Source of the DNA: Bacteroidales bacterium
GTDB lineage: Bacteria; Bacteroidota; Bacteroidia; Bacteroidales; Paludibacteraceae
Length of the DNA stretch: 64,000 nucleotides
NCBI GenBank assembly: GCA_015061145.1
Contig: SUXD01000002.1
Span: forward strand, 86,001 to 150,000
Reading direction: 5' to 3'
This document shows, piece by piece, positions 53,602 through 62,275 of this stretch (within the stretch, counting starts at the first letter, position 1; the number at the start of each line of letters is the position of its first letter). Under the pieces are notes generated by a model. The model did no database searches and was not told where the DNA came from. It saw only the letters and a list, made by a program, of their open reading frames with translations. The translations under genes and the position numbers were made by a program.

Positions 53602-55002
53602 CTATTTTTTCTCTAAAATATAATATTGATATGCAGGCATTGTCAGGGATTCTGCTAATGTTATATCTTCACCGCCCATCATATTGCGATAAGATATGCC
53701 TTGAAACTCTGCTGGCACAGTAAATGTTGCTTCTGCATTACGAACATTAACCAGCACCAATACATTTTGCTTTCCATTATCATGAACATAGTAGAAAATA
53801 TCAGCATTAACTTTATCTTTAGGATATGCAGTCATATATTTGTTTCTGAAAATATCAGAAGCCGTATAAATTGACATAAGTTTTTGATATTCTGCAGTAA
53901 TTTCCGGATTTTCATCCCAATTCAAATTATAATATGTAAAGAAACTGAATTTATCTTTATGTCCTGTTTCTTGCGAACTATAAATAAGAGGAGAACCTGC
54001 AAATGTAGTTACTATCACAAATGCAGACATTGCACCGCGATTGCCATTAAACAAAAGTACGTCCGTTTTTTCATCCGCAGACTTGTCATGATTTGTTGTG
54101 AAAAACAACGTGCGATGGTCTGCCGTCAAAGCCGCTAATCTGCTATTCATAGAAGATGCCAATTGACATGCCGGATAATTATTCCCTGACTTTGATTTCT
54201 CATTATAAACTGAATTTAAATAACCATAAAAGGTCCAGCCAAAATCCATATTAAATCCAGCAGAAAAATAATCCGCCTTATTACCCTCAGCTAACATCAA
54301 AATATCGTTTTTGACAGTTCTTAGTTGACTGACTGCATCTTGCCAAAAGTCAATTGGCACATAATCAGCCGCATCACAACGAAAACCATCAACACCTGCT
54401 TCAGTAATCCAAAACTTCATGGCATCAATCATAGCCTGACGCATTTCTGCATTGTCATAATTCAAATCTGCCACATCAGACCATGCCGCAATAGGAGGAA
54501 GAATATTACCTTCAGAGTCTTGTGTATACCAATCTTTATGTTCTTCTATCCAAACATTATCCCACGAAGTATGGTTAGCCACCCAGTCCATCAAAACAGC
54601 CATGCCTTTATTGTGTGCTGAACTAACAAGCGACTTTAAATCATCCATTGTTCCGTACTCCGCATCAATAGCTGTATAATTCTTAATGCAATAGGGTGAA
54701 CCCTTATATTTTTCTACGCCATGCGTGTATATGGGCATAATCCAAAGTACATTAACGCCAAGCGACTTGATGTCATCCAAGCGCGCCTCTATCGCCTTCA
54801 AAGAATTTGTTTCTGCAAAAACGCGAGGGTTGGCCTCATACATAACAACATCTTCGGCTTTAGGAATGACAAAGGCTACTGGCTGGTCATTGCCACCGCC
54901 TTCACCTGAATTCTTATCCTCATCTTTGCATCCTGACATAAAAAATGAAAGACCACATAAAAACAAAACACTAGCTAGTTTTTTTCTACAGTTCATACTC
55001 AT
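53602..55002 (-). CDS. GH13 alpha-amylase-family lipoprotein
   Basis: 466 residues. Lipoprotein signal LFLCGLSFFMSGC followed by KDEDK, the acidic run after the cysteine that marks surface export in Bacteroidota. The GH13 motifs: region I VLMDWVANHTSWDN, region II GFRCDAADYV (nucleophile Asp), region III MLAEGNKADY (acid Glu), region IV FFTTNHDKSADE. The C-terminal beta domain ends in PAYQYYILEKK. It probably cuts alpha-glucans at the cell surface. No SusC/SusD pair lies beside it, so not a full utilisation locus. Start may be Met1 or Met3. Confidence 0.92.
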   Translation of the reverse strand: MSMNCRKKLASVLFLCGLSFFMSGCKDEDKNSGEGGGNDQPVAFVIPKAEDVVMYEANPRVFAETNSLKAIEARLDDIKSLGVNVLWIMPIYTHGVEKYKGSPYCIKNYTAIDAEYGTMDDLKSLVSSAHNKGMAVLMDWVANHTSWDNVWIEEHKDWYTQDSEGNILPPIAAWSDVADLNYDNAEMRQAMIDAMKFWITEAGVDGFRCDAADYVPIDFWQDAVSQLRTVKNDILMLAEGNKADYFSAGFNMDFGWTFYGYLNSVYNEKSKSGNNYPACQLASSMNSRLAALTADHRTLFFTTNHDKSADEKTDVLLFNGNRGAMSAFVIVTTFAGSPLIYSSQETGHKDKFSFFTYYNLNWDENPEITAEYQKLMSIYTASDIFRNKYMTAYPKDKVNADIFYYVHDNGKQNVLVLVNVRNAEATFTVPAEFQGISYRNMMGGEDITLAESLTMPAYQYYILEKK

Positions 55003-55052
55003 AAATATTAAGTTTTCGTAAAATTAGAGATTTTTGTCTGATCGACAAAGTT

Positions 55053-55517
55053 TCAGGCTATAAAATTATCTCTTAAAAGCTCAAACAAAGCCATACAACC
55101 TTCGTTCACATCTCGCCATGTAGCTTCAAAATCACCTGTATACCAAGGGTCTGCAACATCACGAGCTGAAGAAGTGTAGCTCATCAACAAGGAAATCTTA
55201 TGATTGACATCCTCGCCAACCTCATAACGAAGATTACGAATATTATTCCTATCCATCGCTATTATATAATCGTAATAATCATAATCGTAGCGAGTAATCT
55301 GACGGGCTGTCTTCCCCTCGCAAGAGATGCCATGTTCAGCCAATTTCCTGCGAGCAGGCGGATAAACAGGATTGCCGATTTCTTCGGTACTGGTGGCCGC
55401 TGAAGCTATCTCAAAATAACCATCATAACCTTTTTCATGCACTATTCTTTTCATTACGAACTCTGCCATCGGACTGCGGCAAATGTTGCCGTGACAAACA
55501 AATAATATTTTCACCAT
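55053..55517 (-). CDS. low-molecular-weight protein tyrosine phosphatase
   Basis: 154 residues from ATG 55517 (MVKILFVCHGNICRSPMAEF). The catalytic C-x5-R loop is VCHGNICRSP and the general acid is in VADPWYTGDFEATW. Longer open frame upstream crosses the divergent HD gene and is not used. Family members dephosphorylate tyrosine kinases of capsule systems or arsenate; the substrate here is unknown. Divergent from the HD-domain gene with 50 bp between starts. Confidence 0.93.
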   Translation of the reverse strand: MVKILFVCHGNICRSPMAEFVMKRIVHEKGYDGYFEIASAATSTEEIGNPVYPPARRKLAEHGISCEGKTARQITRYDYDYYDYIIAMDRNNIRNLRYEVGEDVNHKISLLMSYTSSARDVADPWYTGDFEATWRDVNEGCMALFELLRDNFIA

Positions 55518-55538
55518 ATCTCTTATAATGATTTTTTG

Positions 55539-55546
55539 TAAATTTG
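55539..55546 (+). promoter_or_regulatory. possible -7 box for the HD-domain gene
   Basis: TAAATTTG, 21 bp before ATG 55568. No clear -33 TTTG at 19-20 nt. Confidence 0.4.
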
Positions 55547-55567
55547 AAACTCCATACAATTGAACAA

Positions 55568-56200
55568 ATGATAGACGAAAAGCTGAAAGAATACATTGAG
55601 CAAAATATTCTGCCGGTCTACAAAAAATTCGACAAAGCACACCAAACAGCGCATGTACAAAAAGTGATTGCCGAAAGTTTAAGACTCGCTCAGATATACT
55701 GTCTGAACGAAAACATGATGTACACTATCGCAGCGTATCACGATGTCGGACTGGTTGCAAACCGAGAAACTCACCACACAGAATCTGCGAGAATGCTGTT
55801 GTTTGACGAGCGTCTTAGAGAATGGTTCAGCGAAAACGAACTCAAAATCATGGCAGAAGCTGCGGAAGACCACCGCGCGTCCAGCAAGCGCACACCCCGC
55901 AGCATCTATGGCAAAATTGTGGCCGAAGCCGACCGTGACATTGAGCCCATCACGGTTTTGCGCAGGACCATACAATTTGGATTAGAACATTATCCGCAAA
56001 TGTCGCAAAACGAACATTACAAACGCTTCGTGGAACATCTGCACGAAAAATATGCCGATGGCGGATACATGAAACTTTGGATTCCCGAATCTGACAACGC
56101 AAAAGGCTTAAACGACTTGCGAAATATAATCTGCGACAAGGGCAGACTGAAAAGTATTTTCGACCAACTTTTTCAAAGCGAAAAAACTTCGGCTAAATAA
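55568..56200 (+). CDS. HD-domain phosphohydrolase-like protein
   Basis: 210 residues from ATG 55568 (MIDEKLKEYIEQ). Metal ligands in order: AHVQKV (His), AAYHDVGL (the HD pair), AAEDHRASS and VAEADRDIE (Asp). This places it in the HD superfamily of metal-dependent phosphohydrolases (nucleotide or (p)ppGpp-type), but the substrate is unknown. Divergent from the tyrosine phosphatase and convergent with the following 124-residue gene. Confidence 0.85.
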   Translation: MIDEKLKEYIEQNILPVYKKFDKAHQTAHVQKVIAESLRLAQIYCLNENMMYTIAAYHDVGLVANRETHHTESARMLLFDERLREWFSENELKIMAEAAEDHRASSKRTPRSIYGKIVAEADRDIEPITVLRRTIQFGLEHYPQMSQNEHYKRFVEHLHEKYADGGYMKLWIPESDNAKGLNDLRNIICDKGRLKSIFDQLFQSEKTSAK

Positions 56201-56213
56201 CTTTCGTTAAGAC

Positions 56214-56588
56214 CTATTTTACAGTCCCTTTTTCAATTATATTCTCCAAATCCTCCTCGCTGAAAGTGAAGATCTGATTCAATACGCCAACAGAAATGGT
56301 CTTCATCTCACCTTCATACTCGATTTTGCCCAAACTGCAAAATACATAATTATTGTATTCCAATTTCGCTTCGAGCGCCATCTCCACCAACTGATTTGTC
56401 AACATCGAGCCAAAAACAGCAAGCCCTTTACCGAAATCATTATCTCCGGCATTTTCTGCTATTTTTTTCTCAGTGACTGCCGCCACCTTGTTCTTAATCT
56501 CATCAATATGCTGTTTTCTTTTCGGACAAGTCAATGCCAACAGCACAAGTACGCCCGCAAACAAGGCAACCCAAATGTTTTTTTTCAT
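56214..56588 (-). CDS. small membrane-anchored protein, possibly DUF4359
   Basis: 124 residues. One N-terminal span (MKKNIWVALFAGVLVLLALTCP) that may be an uncleaved anchor, then a charged stretch (KRKQHIDEIKNKVAAVTEKKIAEN) and a C-terminal segment with a short beta motif KTISVGVLNQIFTF. The shape resembles DUF4359 proteins, but I am not certain. 16 nt downstream of ndk. Confidence 0.6.
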   Translation of the reverse strand: MKKNIWVALFAGVLVLLALTCPKRKQHIDEIKNKVAAVTEKKIAENAGDNDFGKGLAVFGSMLTNQLVEMALEAKLEYNNYVFCSLGKIEYEGEMKTISVGVLNQIFTFSEEDLENIIEKGTVK

Positions 56589-56604
56589 CGCTACTTATAT
56601 TATT

Positions 56605-57066
56605 TTAAGCTTCATCCGGCGAATACAAAAAAGGATGTACCGCCAATTTATAATCAAAAATTTCATCTGGAGAAAAAAATCTCTCCAACTCCTTTATCGC
56701 ATTTTCCTGAGAATCGGATGTGTGTATGATATTTTCCTGGAAACTCATCGCGAAATCGCCGCGTATGGTGCCAGGAACAGCCTTTCTGCCATTGGTAGAC
56801 CCCGTCATGGCACGAACCACTTCAACTGCATCTGCACCAGCATAACAGCAACAAATGACCGGCGCCGCTTTCATCGATTCTTTGATGCGCCCAAAAAACG
56901 GCTGCGATGACAAATGCGCATAATGCTCATTCAGAATCTCATCTGTCAATTGCATCATTTTCAATCCCGCAAGGCGCAATCCTTTTTGTTCGAAACGCGC
57001 TGTGATTTTCCCTACTAAAGCCCTTTGCACTGCACTCGGCTTGATGATAACCAAAGTTTTCTCCAT
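56605..57066 (-). CDS. ndk: nucleoside diphosphate kinase
   Basis: Balances NTP and dNTP pools. 153 residues from ATG 57066 (MEKTLVIIKPSAVQRALVGKI). Catalytic histidine in NIIHTSDS (family: N-x-x-H-x-SDS). Open codons before 57066 do not resemble the family. A hydrophobic cysteine-rich strand (VICCCYAGADAVEVV) is present. The small membrane protein gene follows 16 nt downstream. Confidence 0.95.
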   Translation of the reverse strand: MEKTLVIIKPSAVQRALVGKITARFEQKGLRLAGLKMMQLTDEILNEHYAHLSSQPFFGRIKESMKAAPVICCCYAGADAVEVVRAMTGSTNGRKAVPGTIRGDFAMSFQENIIHTSDSQENAIKELERFFSPDEIFDYKLAVHPFLYSPDEA

Positions 57067-57214
57067 AAATATTGTTTTTAGATTAAGACAAGCTACGACA
57101 CAATGCTTTAAAAACATCTATCGCCCATCAAATTTCGTCACCACGAATTTTTTTTATAAAGAAAACAAATTTTTCTCAATAAATTGCCTTATTTTGTAAG
57201 AAAATTCACATAAT

Positions 57215-58042
57215 ATGAGAATTAAAAGGTTTTGGGGGCTGATATCAGTGCTTTTGATGTGTGCAGCACAGCACATCAATGCTGCGAAAGTTGACACGGT
57301 GATGATTCGAAGCAACGCCATGGGAAAAGATGTGCAGACTGTTATCGTAACCCCGCAGAAGGCAACTGGACGGAAAGCGGCCGCTTGCCCTGTCATTTAT
57401 CTGCTGCATGGTTATAGCGGCGGTGCCAAAGACTATGTATCGGGTGTACCCGAATTGGTGCGAATGGCTGATGAATACGGCGTTTTCTTTGTCTGCCCCG
57501 ACGGCGAAAACAACTGGTATTGGGATAGCTCAGCCGAAAAAAAGATTCTCTACGAAACATTCACAGCCAAAGAATTGGTGAACTATGTCGATGCTAACTA
57601 CCTGACTATACCTTCTGCACAAAATCGCGCTATCACCGGACTCAGCATGGGCGGACAAGGAGCACTTTTTCTCGCTTTCCGACATCCTGACATTTTCGGG
57701 GCCGCAGGAAGCATGAGCGGCTGCATGGACATTTGCGCATTCCCCGACAATTGGGAAATAAGCAAACTGCTCGGAGATTTCGACAAGAATAATAATGTAT
57801 GGAACGAGTACAGTCTTATGAATCAAGTGAAAAGAATAAAGAACGGGCAACTCAAAATCATTTTCGACTGTGGGAAAGACGACTTCTTTTACGACATCAA
57901 CTGCAAGTTTCACCAGAAACTAGACACGCTCGGTATTGAACATGACTTCATTCTGCGCCCAGGCATACACGATTGGAATTATTGGCGGAATGCCATCAAA
58001 TATCAAGTCTTGTTTTTCAGCGAATGTTTCAAACTGCATTAA
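57215..58042 (+). CDS. secreted esterase (S-formylglutathione-hydrolase/antigen-85-like fold)
   Basis: 275 residues with signal peptide MRIKRFWGLISVLLMCAAQHINA. Alpha/beta hydrolase: oxyanion region CPVIYLLHGYSGGAKDYV, the nucleophile elbow GLSMGGQGALFLAFRHPD, and a C-terminal His in LRPGIHDWNYWRNAIKY; the Asp is in IIFDCGKDDFFYD. Such enzymes deacylate glycans or esters outside the cytoplasm. Ends 25 nt before the next gene. Confidence 0.9.
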   Translation: MRIKRFWGLISVLLMCAAQHINAAKVDTVMIRSNAMGKDVQTVIVTPQKATGRKAAACPVIYLLHGYSGGAKDYVSGVPELVRMADEYGVFFVCPDGENNWYWDSSAEKKILYETFTAKELVNYVDANYLTIPSAQNRAITGLSMGGQGALFLAFRHPDIFGAAGSMSGCMDICAFPDNWEISKLLGDFDKNNNVWNEYSLMNQVKRIKNGQLKIIFDCGKDDFFYDINCKFHQKLDTLGIEHDFILRPGIHDWNYWRNAIKYQVLFFSECFKLH

Positions 58043-58067
58043 TTGTCAACTGTCTGTCATCAACGTT

Positions 58068-58682
58068 ATGGATTTCATATACAACACCTGTTTTTTTGAG
58101 CGATATGCCAAATTCACGCTCGAAGACCAACTCGGAAGCCGCTACGCAAACCTTGTGAACGCCGACCGCCCCGACTTGCAAGACATAGAGCACGGCATCG
58201 GCATTGAAGTGACACGCGCCATTGCCGAAAACAAGAATGTAGCGCACGAACTGATTAACATTATGGCAGGAGAAGAAGTAGCCGAGGTCGACAACTACGC
58301 TTACGGAACACAACGGACTGAGAGCGAGGCCGAACGGCGATATTGGTCTCTCGCCTTGCCAATGCGACGCATTATAGCCAACAAAGTGGCTAAAGTGGCC
58401 AACGGCTTTTACGGCGATTTCAACCGATTCGGGTTGTTTATTTTCACTAAGGAAATTCTTAAAAACAACGATATCGAAGCCATCATACGCTACACCGATG
58501 CTTTGCAATATCCGGGGAATCGGTCATATTCACACTTGTACATCTCGCATGTACACGACCTTTTTGTATGCGACCTCACATTAGGCACCTTCCGCCGATA
58601 CCCCATCAGCGAAGAACAAAATCACAAATATTACACAGGAGCACTTGCTGCAGACAAAACAAACAGAAACCCAAACGAATAA
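58068..58682 (+). CDS. conserved-looking protein of unknown function
   Basis: 204 residues from ATG 58068 (MDFIYNTCFFERYAKF). No signal peptide and no membrane span. Contains several tyrosine/aromatic blocks (YSHLYISHVHDLFVCDLTL, RRYWSLALPMRRIIANKVAKV) and no recognised catalytic motif. The longer frame back to 57936 overlaps the esterase and is not chosen. I do not recognise the family. Same strand and 25 nt after the esterase, so possibly in one transcript. Confidence 0.65.
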   Translation: MDFIYNTCFFERYAKFTLEDQLGSRYANLVNADRPDLQDIEHGIGIEVTRAIAENKNVAHELINIMAGEEVAEVDNYAYGTQRTESEAERRYWSLALPMRRIIANKVAKVANGFYGDFNRFGLFIFTKEILKNNDIEAIIRYTDALQYPGNRSYSHLYISHVHDLFVCDLTLGTFRRYPISEEQNHKYYTGALAADKTNRNPNE

Positions 58683-58731
58683 TTTTTTCTGTCGGTCAAC
58701 AATCTAACATAATATTGAACTGTCTTTAATT

Positions 58732-59820
58732 CTAAAAATGACGGTTTATTTCTTTTTTGCAAACAGACAACATCCCATCCAAAACTTTAAACAACACCAT
58801 ATCTGACATATACTGGTGCACTTTTCTTAATATCACATCTATAAAAACACAACTCCAGCAAACTGAAACGGAGAAACACATTGCATAAATCAGGGTCAGC
58901 AAAACGTTGTCCGAATAGAAATGAGTATAAAAAAAAACACAAAGAAGCGGGACTACTATGCAATTTGCATGAATGATATAAATAGCAAAAGTTGATTTAA
59001 AAATATCATTAAGGCGCTTGTTGGTAAAACAAAAACATCTAAAAACCATAAATAATGATATGGCATTTATCAATGTGCCTGGCGCATCATAATTAAAAAA
59101 GAAACTATACCATATTTCTCTTCCGAAAGGCAGGAACAAATATCCCAACACAATAAAAGCATTAAGCAACACATACACTGCCAACCATCGTTTCCATAAA
59201 ACATTAACAAATATTTTTTTGTATCTATAAATTAATGTCCCAACTGTATATATCAAAAGAAAATTCAACAGATTTTTCCCGCCAGCAAGACTCGGAGCAT
59301 TGAATAGCCATCCTCAATAATAGTTAATGACCCCCATCGTCAACACTAAGAGCAATAATTCATTATTCGACATTTCATTTATAAACTTGTTGTAAAAGGG
59401 GCTTAACAAGTACATAAACAAATAACATGAAATAAACCACAAATCCCAAAACATTGCATGCGAAAATGGAGTCAAGGCATAGAAAATATTTCCTGTAGGA
59501 ACAGCAAAATATAAATTTATCGCATACAATATTAGAATATAAAAAATTACTAAACCTAAAAAACGACAAAAAGACTTTAAGTTGAATTTAATTTGATAAT
59601 AACCACTAATAAGGATAAACGCTGGCACTCCTACATGAAAGATTAACGATATTGCTCTATAGATATCCTCTTCCCAAATCGGGGTCTTGCACATCACATG
59701 ATATGCCACAATATATATCATGCAAAAAAATCTTAAAATTTCAATGGAAGTGTTTCGTTGTACAATCTTCCTTGTTTTTTTATCATTCACAATTTCCATT
59801 TTTACATTGATTGTTTTCAT
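58732..59820 (-). pseudogene. acyltransferase-3 family gene interrupted by an in-frame TGA
   Basis: Together 363 codons, normal for the OafA/YrhL-type acyltransferase-3 family of integral-membrane O-acyltransferases. The first half has the catalytic-histidine region SIEILRFFCMIYIVAYHVM and several spans, ending GVINYY; then TGA (59316-59314); then the same frame continues GWLFNAPSLAGGKNLLNFLLIYTVGTLIYRYKK with the remaining spans, as the family would. No frameshift or insertion is seen. The simplest view is a single nonsense change. Start could be 59820, 59799 or further upstream. A -7-like TATATTTG is at 59830-59823. AT-rich; likely acquired. Confidence 0.85.
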
Positions 59821-60007
59821 TGCAAATATAACATCATATTTTTCAAATCCAATCAACTTGATTCTCACAGACCTGTCCTCTTTTCCATAAAAAACAAAAT
59901 TGTCCAATTATTTCAAAAAACACAAAGGATACGAATGATTTGAGTGAATTCTATCTCTCTAAAAAACAATCGTTAAAATTAAAACTATAATATTTTTTCT
60001 GCAAACG

Positions 60008-60039
60008 CTTGATTCTTGACTGGCTTTTACATACATTTG
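60008..60039 (+). promoter_or_regulatory. promoter of the dksA-like gene
   Basis: CTTG (60008-60011), 20 nt, TACATTTG (60032-60039). The -7 is exact and the -33 nearly so. It gives a leader of about 25 nt. Confidence 0.55.
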
Positions 60040-60067
60040 TAGAAACAAATCTTAAAAACTATACACT

Positions 60068-60448
60068 ATGGAAGAAAAAACTAGATACACCGACGAAGAG
60101 CTCGCTGAATTCAAAGCGCTGATACTTGAAAAAATGGCAGTGGCGAAAAGAGAATACGACGCCCTGAAACTCAGTCTTTCTAACATGGACGGAAACGATG
60201 TTTCCGACACATCTCCCACTTTCAAAACATTGGAAGAAGGTGCAAACACCATGTCGAAAGAAGAAGCCGGACAACTGGCACAACGACAGATGAAATTTAT
60301 CCAGCATCTGCAAGCCGCATTGGTTCGCATCGAGAACAAGACATATGGCATCTGCCGCGAAACAGGAAAACTCATCCCAAAAGAAAGACTTCGCGCTGTA
60401 CCTCACGCCACTTTGTCGCTCGATGCCAAACAAAAAGGCGCTAAATAA
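60068..60448 (+). CDS. TraR/DksA-family protein
   Basis: 126 residues. A coiled-coil-like N terminus (DEELAEFKALILEKMAVAKREYDALKLSL) precedes the C-terminal domain YGICRETGKLIPKERLRAVPHATLS. The classical four-cysteine zinc site is reduced to one cysteine, as is common in Bacteroidota members. DksA-like proteins modify RNA polymerase in the secondary channel; ppGpp response is assumed, not shown. Followed by lspA after 23 nt. Confidence 0.9.
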   Translation: MEEKTRYTDEELAEFKALILEKMAVAKREYDALKLSLSNMDGNDVSDTSPTFKTLEEGANTMSKEEAGQLAQRQMKFIQHLQAALVRIENKTYGICRETGKLIPKERLRAVPHATLSLDAKQKGAK

Positions 60449-60471
60449 ACAGTATACGCTGCACAAAAAAA

Positions 60472-61071
60472 ATGACAACAGAAAGAAAAAAAATCATTGC
60501 TGTTATCCTCCTGATTCTGTTCTTGGACCAAGCGTTGAAAATTTGGATTAAAACAACTTTCACGCTTGGCGAAGACTGGCAAATAACTAGTTGGTTTCAC
60601 CTGCACTTCATCGAGAACAACGGAATGGCGTTCGGCATGGAAGTTATCAGCAAGACTTTTCTTTCCGTTTTCCGTATTGTGGCTGTTGCTGCCATCGGAT
60701 ATTTCATCCACATATTGCTTAAAAAGAAATACCCGTTTGGCTTTATTGCTTGCGTCGCCATGATTTTTGCCGGCGCGCTCGGCAATATCATCGACTGCGT
60801 GTTCTACGGGCTGATTTTCGACGCAAGCACACCTTTCAGTACTGCCACTATCTTTCCCGTCGACGGCGGATATGGCACTTGGCTCAACGGACGGGTGGTG
60901 GATATGCTCTATTTCCCACTTTTCAGAGGAGTTTTCCCAGAATGGTTTCCGTTTTGGGGCGGTGAAGAATGGGAATTTTTCAGCCCTATCTTCAACTTGG
61001 CCGATTCTGCCATCTGCATTGGCGTAGGATATATTATTATTTTCTACAATAAAATACTGAAACAGTTCTGA
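60472..61071 (+). CDS. lspA: lipoprotein signal peptidase
   Basis: Cleaves the signal peptide of lipidated prolipoproteins, which are abundant in this genome. 199 residues, longer than the 165 of E. coli because of an insert (GLIFDASTPFSTATIFPVDGG). Four spans; catalytic aspartates in GNIIDCVFYG and FNLADSAICIG. N-terminal LDQALKIWIKTTF and the FIENNGMAFGM motif are standard. The following DUF4296 lipoprotein starts after 1 nt. Confidence 0.95.
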   Translation: MTTERKKIIAVILLILFLDQALKIWIKTTFTLGEDWQITSWFHLHFIENNGMAFGMEVISKTFLSVFRIVAVAAIGYFIHILLKKKYPFGFIACVAMIFAGALGNIIDCVFYGLIFDASTPFSTATIFPVDGGYGTWLNGRVVDMLYFPLFRGVFPEWFPFWGGEEWEFFSPIFNLADSAICIGVGYIIIFYNKILKQF

Positions 61072-61072
61072 T

Positions 61073-61408
61073 ATGCGGCGAAATATACTTTTCATATTTA
61101 TTCTTGCTTGCTGCGCACTGACCTCTTGCCAGAAAAGGCCAGAAAACATCTTGCCGCCAAAAGTGATGACCGAAATCATCACCGACTTGCAACTTCACGA
61201 TGCCGCATGCCAGTTAAAACACGTCACCCCCACCTACAATCCCGAGGTCTATACGCATTACTACAATCAAATAACAGAAAAATACGGCATCGAGCCTGCA
61301 CAACTCGACAGTTCGCTCAAATGGTACACGATCAACGATATCGTAGGCCTGAGAAAAATATATAAAAATGTAGAGCGCAACATCAAAGAAATGCAAGAAG
61401 ATAAATGA
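61073..61408 (+). CDS. DUF4296 lipoprotein
   Basis: 111 residues. Lipoprotein signal LFIFILACCALTSCQ. The mature part matches DUF4296: RPENILPPKVMTEIITDLQLHDAAC, then HYYNQITEKYGIEPAQLDSSLKWY. Function unknown; commonly just behind lspA in Bacteroidales, and it starts 1 nt after lspA here. Its stop overlaps the next ATG by 4 nt. Confidence 0.88.
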   Translation: MRRNILFIFILACCALTSCQKRPENILPPKVMTEIITDLQLHDAACQLKHVTPTYNPEVYTHYYNQITEKYGIEPAQLDSSLKWYTINDIVGLRKIYKNVERNIKEMQEDK

Positions 61409-61764
61409 AATTCGCCGCTGCACATTATATTTTCTCTCCTTATGGCGATATTTTCAAACATGCCTTAATAGAAATTGCGAGCGGAGAAATTGTACATTTC
61501 GAAAATAAGTCTTCGCAAACAGAACGGGCTTATACGGTATTCTATAACGGAATCATCTGCCCCGATTTTTGGGGAATACCTGCCAAAGATATCGCCCAAA
61601 TACTCCTCGACCAACAAAAAAAGAACCCCGAAAAAAATATTTTCGAGATTCTTGAAAAATTCACAAATCAACCAAGTAATAATTGGTTATTTATTAATCA
61701 TGCGGATTTAATTAAATTGAAATTCACAAAGGATACCCAAATCGAATCTATAATAACAGAGTAA
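61405..61764 (+). CDS. short protein, possibly remnant of an amidohydrolase N terminus
   Basis: 119 residues. The N-terminal half resembles the beta-sandwich start of amidohydrolases (AAAHYIFSPYGDIFKHALIEIASGEIVHFENK ... YNGIICPDFWG), but the H-x-H metal site is missing and the chain stops soon after. It may be a truncated relative or a small conserved family. Overlaps the DUF4296 stop (ATGA), so it is translated in the lspA operon. Its 3' end overlaps the convergent membrane-protein gene by 17 nt. Confidence 0.6.
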   Translation: MKFAAAHYIFSPYGDIFKHALIEIASGEIVHFENKSSQTERAYTVFYNGIICPDFWGIPAKDIAQILLDQQKKNPEKNIFEILEKFTNQPSNNWLFINHADLIKLKFTKDTQIESIITE

Positions 61765-62275
61765 AAACAATGAGATATCCAATAATTATCATTAATAATA
61801 ACATTGTCCGATAATAAGTAATTTGTGAATGTTTTTTATCGTATTTCTTTCCTCCCCAAAAATCAAGTGCTTTCCCTAAATTAACAGGATTATAAAAATA
61901 AGAATGTAAATTCACCACAAACTCTTCTTCCCTATTATTATTTATATTTATAATTTTAATCAATAACACTTCATTTATATTACCTAATGCCATAAATCCA
62001 CCAGAAAGAATTATCAATTTACAAGAAGACACATCTCTCCATCTGATATATAATTCTGGAGTTTTTATACCTTCCATATTTATTCTAATCTTGTTTCCTC
62101 TTTTTTTTAAATCTTTTCTCAAAAAGGCAATAAATAGAACAAAAAGTATAACTGAAAATATAATTGACATTATGTTAAAAGATGCGAAGAAAGGATGTAG
62201 GATAATCGGGAATGTAAACATTCCCCAAAGGAATGAGTTCCACATCATCCATCTAATAACATATTCTTTCTTCAT
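61748..62275 (-). CDS. predicted membrane protein, unknown function
   Basis: 175 residues with two N-terminal spans (SFLWGMFTFPIILHPFF and NIMSIIFSVILFVLFIAFL), a soluble middle and one C-terminal span (MLLLMIIIGYLIVFTLLL). AT-rich. No family recognised. Its ATG overlaps the thrC stop by one base (TAATG), so it is likely translated with thrC. Ends inside the convergent 119-residue gene by 17 nt. Confidence 0.68.
   Translation of the reverse strand: MKKEYVIRWMMWNSFLWGMFTFPIILHPFFASFNIMSIIFSVILFVLFIAFLRKDLKKRGNKIRINMEGIKTPELYIRWRDVSSCKLIILSGGFMALGNINEVLLIKIININNNREEEFVVNLHSYFYNPVNLGKALDFWGGKKYDKKHSQITYYRTMLLLMIIIGYLIVFTLLL

Noticed and set aside
59311..59316. TGA as selenocysteine codon in the acyltransferase
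   Set aside because: No selA, selB or selenocysteine tRNA in the window, no convincing hairpin just after the TGA, and the family uses no selenocysteine.
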